A stretch of DNA of 24,667 nt from assembly GCA_947503365.1 (NCBI GenBank), contig CANNDT010000067.1, positions 1 to 24,667 on the forward strand, given 5' to 3'. The DNA is from CANNDT01 sp945876205 (GTDB lineage Bacteria > Acidobacteriota > Vicinamibacteria > Vicinamibacterales > UBA2999). Under the pieces are notes generated by a model that saw nothing but the letters and a program-made list of their open reading frames with translations, made no database searches and was not told the DNA's origin. Of the stretch, positions 23,157 through 24,667 are shown piece by piece (position 1 is the stretch's first letter; the number at the start of each line of letters is the position of its first letter). Position numbers and translations under genes: made by a program.

Positions 23157-23275
23157 GTGTGTGCGCCCGCCGAGTGCAAACTTCCAACCAGCGCACACGA
23201 TGACGCCGTCACCGCGTCTTTCTGCACGCGCATGCCTGCGCATGCGCGTCAGGGGGTCTTGCTCGCGCTTCAAGA

Positions 23276-23848
23276 TCATTGCCGAGGCTTCAGAGATTGA
23301 AGGCCAGTCTCTACACTTCTCGTGGGGCTAGAGCGCGAGCGGGGAATGCGGTATGAGGGAGACGGTATGCGCGGCCGCTCGCCCCACATACCGCGGCGGC
23401 GTGACTGCGCCTCCTCTTCCGCGCGGCGCAGGTCATCCCATCGGCGGAGGCGCGTCCTCGCCGACACCCTCGCCATGCCGGTGCGAACCAGCGTCCCGTT
23501 GATGAACTCGCCGCTCTCGAGGGAAATGTAGAAGAGGCTTCTCCCGTAGGTGTCGCGTCTGGTGCCGTCGCATTCAAATCGCACCCAGCGGAGCAGCACC
23601 AGGGCCTGCAATGCTTCGCGCGCTTCGATCGCAAAGGGTGCGGGGCGCTCGAGTGGCCCGCCGATCTCCGGAGCATCGATGCCAAGCAACCGCACGCGTC
23701 CCACGCCGGCGGCTTCGACGGTGTCGCCGTCAAACACGCGCGTGACGAGCGCGACGATGCTGCAGTCGGATGGAGCGGAAGCGAGCAGGAGGACAAGCAG
23801 AGGCGCCATCGGTTGACGACGACGCAACGCGGTAGCCGGCAGCGGCAT
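23276..23848 (-). CDS. Secreted staphylococcal-nuclease-like (SNase) protein
   Basis: 190 residues. The N terminus carries a basic stretch (ALRRRQP) and a hydrophobic signal core (MAPLLVLLLASAPSDC), so the protein is exported; ATG 23848 keeps the arginines, ATG 23809 would lose them. The SNase domain shows VTRVFDGDTVEAAGVGRVRL (calcium-binding Asp), LLGIDAPEIGGP (Arg/Glu region) and TRRDTYGRSLFYISL (second catalytic Arg), and ends with AEEEAQSRRRGMW. Such nucleases cut DNA or RNA outside the cytoplasm. The C-terminal tail after RRRGMWGE is encoded by a palindromic spacer and is probably not functional. Confidence 0.87.
   Translation of the reverse strand: MPLPATALRRRQPMAPLLVLLLASAPSDCSIVALVTRVFDGDTVEAAGVGRVRLLGIDAPEIGGPLERPAPFAIEAREALQALVLLRWVRFECDGTRRDTYGRSLFYISLESGEFINGTLVRTGMARVSARTRLRRWDDLRRAEEEAQSRRRGMWGERPRIPSPSYRIPRSRSSPTRSVETGLQSLKPRQ
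23347..23395. repeat. Inverted repeat in the 3' end of the SNase gene
   Basis: GCGGTATG at 23348-23355 pairs with CATACCGC at 23387-23394; extending inward gives 11 of 13 matches. A further CGGTATG copy lies at 23363-23369. It encodes the tail just after the conserved RRRGMW of the SNase domain. Confidence 0.65.
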
Positions 23849-24014
23849 TGAAGATTCATTCGGGATTCCGCGAGCGCGCTGCGGCGCGTTGCAATTTCTG
23901 CGACGCAGCAGAACTCAGGCCGCTGCGATTCTTGCCGGGGTCGCCATCAAATAGAGTTCCGCGGGGGTATCGCCTCGACCTACGAGTGGTTCCTGGGGCA
24001 GGCGTACAAAGCAC

Positions 24015-24042
24015 GAGCCCGCTTCAATAATGAAGCGGGCTC
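24015..24042 (-). terminator. rRNA operon terminator hairpin
   Basis: A perfect 12-bp stem (GAGCCCGCTTCA paired with TGAAGCGGGCTC) with a 4-nt loop lies 11 bases beyond the 5S 3' end. The minus-strand tail (GTGCTTTG) has only a weak T-run. Position and strength fit termination of the rRNA transcript. Confidence 0.8.
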
Positions 24043-24052
24043 ACACAAATAA

Positions 24053-24170
<118 letters not shown>

Positions 24171-24188
24171 AACTGGTTGTCCGGGGTC

Positions 24189-24234
24189 CGACAATGCGGA
24201 GCGGAGCTAGCAGCCACGCCTCATCGCATTGTCG
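24189..24234. other. Inverted repeat in the 23S-5S spacer
   Basis: CGACAATGCG (24189-24198) and CGCATTGTCG (24225-24234) form a perfect 10-bp stem in the 166-base spacer between 23S and 5S. A likely processing structure for the precursor rRNA. A smaller CTCA/TGAG hairpin lies near 24314-24327. No tRNA is present in the spacer. Confidence 0.55.
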
Positions 24235-24336
24235 ATCGTCCCGAACTATCCCTTATAAATTTCAAAGAACGAACAACTGAATATCCTGCAAACGGTAGTT
24301 CCAATCTCACACCTCACTTCGTATGAGAGAAGAATA

Positions 24337-24667
24337 TATGGTCAAGCCGCACGGGTCATTAGTACCAGTAAGCTTAACGCATCGCTGCGCTTCCACATCT
24401 GGCCTATCAACCTGGTAGTCTACCAGGACCCTTTAGGAGCCTTATGGCTCGGGAGATCTCATCTCGTGGAGGGTTTCACGCTTAGATGCCTTCAGCGTTT
24501 CTCCCTTCCGGACGTAGCTACTCGGCACTGCCACTGGCGTGACAACCGATACACTAGAGGTCCGTCCAACCCGGTCCTCTCGTACTAAGGTCAGCCCCAC
24601 TCAAATCTCCTGCGCCCATCACAGATAGAGACCGAACTGTCTCGCGACGTTCTAAACCCAGCTCACG
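24337..24667 (-). rRNA. rrl: 23S ribosomal RNA, 3' end (continues past window edge)
   Basis: The minus strand carries the universally conserved sarcin-ricin loop AGTACGAGAGGACC (24586-24573) and ends with GGTACTAATGACCCGTGCGG then CTTGACCAT, equivalent to the 3' end of bacterial 23S. The 3' boundary is set near 24337 by analogy with the terminal helix and may be off by a few bases. Confidence 0.95.

Noticed and set aside
23226..23250. TGCGCATGC direct repeat upstream of the PilZ gene as a possible operator
   Set aside because: Only two short, GC-rich, self-complementary copies, within the range expected by chance at this base composition.
22770..23279. PilZ gene starting at 23279
   Set aside because: The first 41 codons show no domain or conserved pattern; ATG 23156 starts just before the PilZ RxxxR motif.
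23849..24014. Possible small gene between the SNase gene and the rRNA terminator
   Set aside because: Short open frames here show no ribosome-binding site and no recognisable sequence; nothing supportable.
24171..24336. tRNA in the 23S-5S spacer
   Set aside because: No cloverleaf or T-loop motif on either strand; only processing-type inverted repeats.

Overview
The window is about 24.7 kb of GC-rich bacterial chromosome. Nearly every base lies in tightly packed genes, most on the minus strand, and GTG and TTG starts are common. Gene content, gene order and the dispersed GC-rich palindromes and short-period spacers suggest an Acidobacteriota genome, most likely of the Vicinamibacteria type. 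That placement is from memory of such genomes, not from a search. It is a core housekeeping region. No prophage, CRISPR array, integrase or transposase is visible.

Layout from left to right. Positions 1-4985, minus strand: tilS, ftsH, folP, cdaA, cdaR (read right to left), the classic tRNA-modification, protease, folate and c-di-AMP cluster; glmM would be expected beyond the left edge. Positions 4992-5143: a palindromic spacer and a tRNA with anticodon CAU. Positions 5212-8742: a conserved protein resembling deoxyhypusine synthase, a frameshifted small gene bounded by 41-bp inverted repeats, a secreted alpha/beta hydrolase, and queA carrying an in-frame palindromic insertion. Positions 8847-11848: a thioredoxin-reductase-like flavoprotein and an AI-2E family permease (plus strand), converging on a stand-alone LigD-type polymerase/primase. 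Positions 11873-21620, minus strand: one long co-directional series comprising an amino-acid ABC importer (receptor fused to permease, plus ATPase), a membrane protein, two methyltransferases, yebC, ruvC-ruvA-ruvB, fabH, a DUF4112 protein and an unknown protein. Positions 21653-22432: a divergent methyltransferase. Positions 22483-23848: a 3' fragment of mutM joined to a damaged PilZ gene, then a secreted SNase-type nuclease. Positions 24015-24667: an rRNA operon 3' end (partial 23S, 5S, terminator), read leftward.

The unusual layer is the repeats. At least eight different short palindromic or short-period sequences sit in the small gaps and at the ends of genes. They supply stop codons (7604, 7644, 22485, 6217), encode C-terminal tails (11873-11917, 23347-23395), form a terminator (1955-1992) and interrupt queA in frame (8426-8491). 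A separate 22-bp palindrome holds the stop codons of two convergent genes (10885-10906), one of which looks like a premature UGA inside a conserved motif. No stretch longer than about 210 bases lacks a gene, RNA or described element. The longest gaps are 23849-24014, where nothing was recognised, and 24171-24336, the rRNA spacer.
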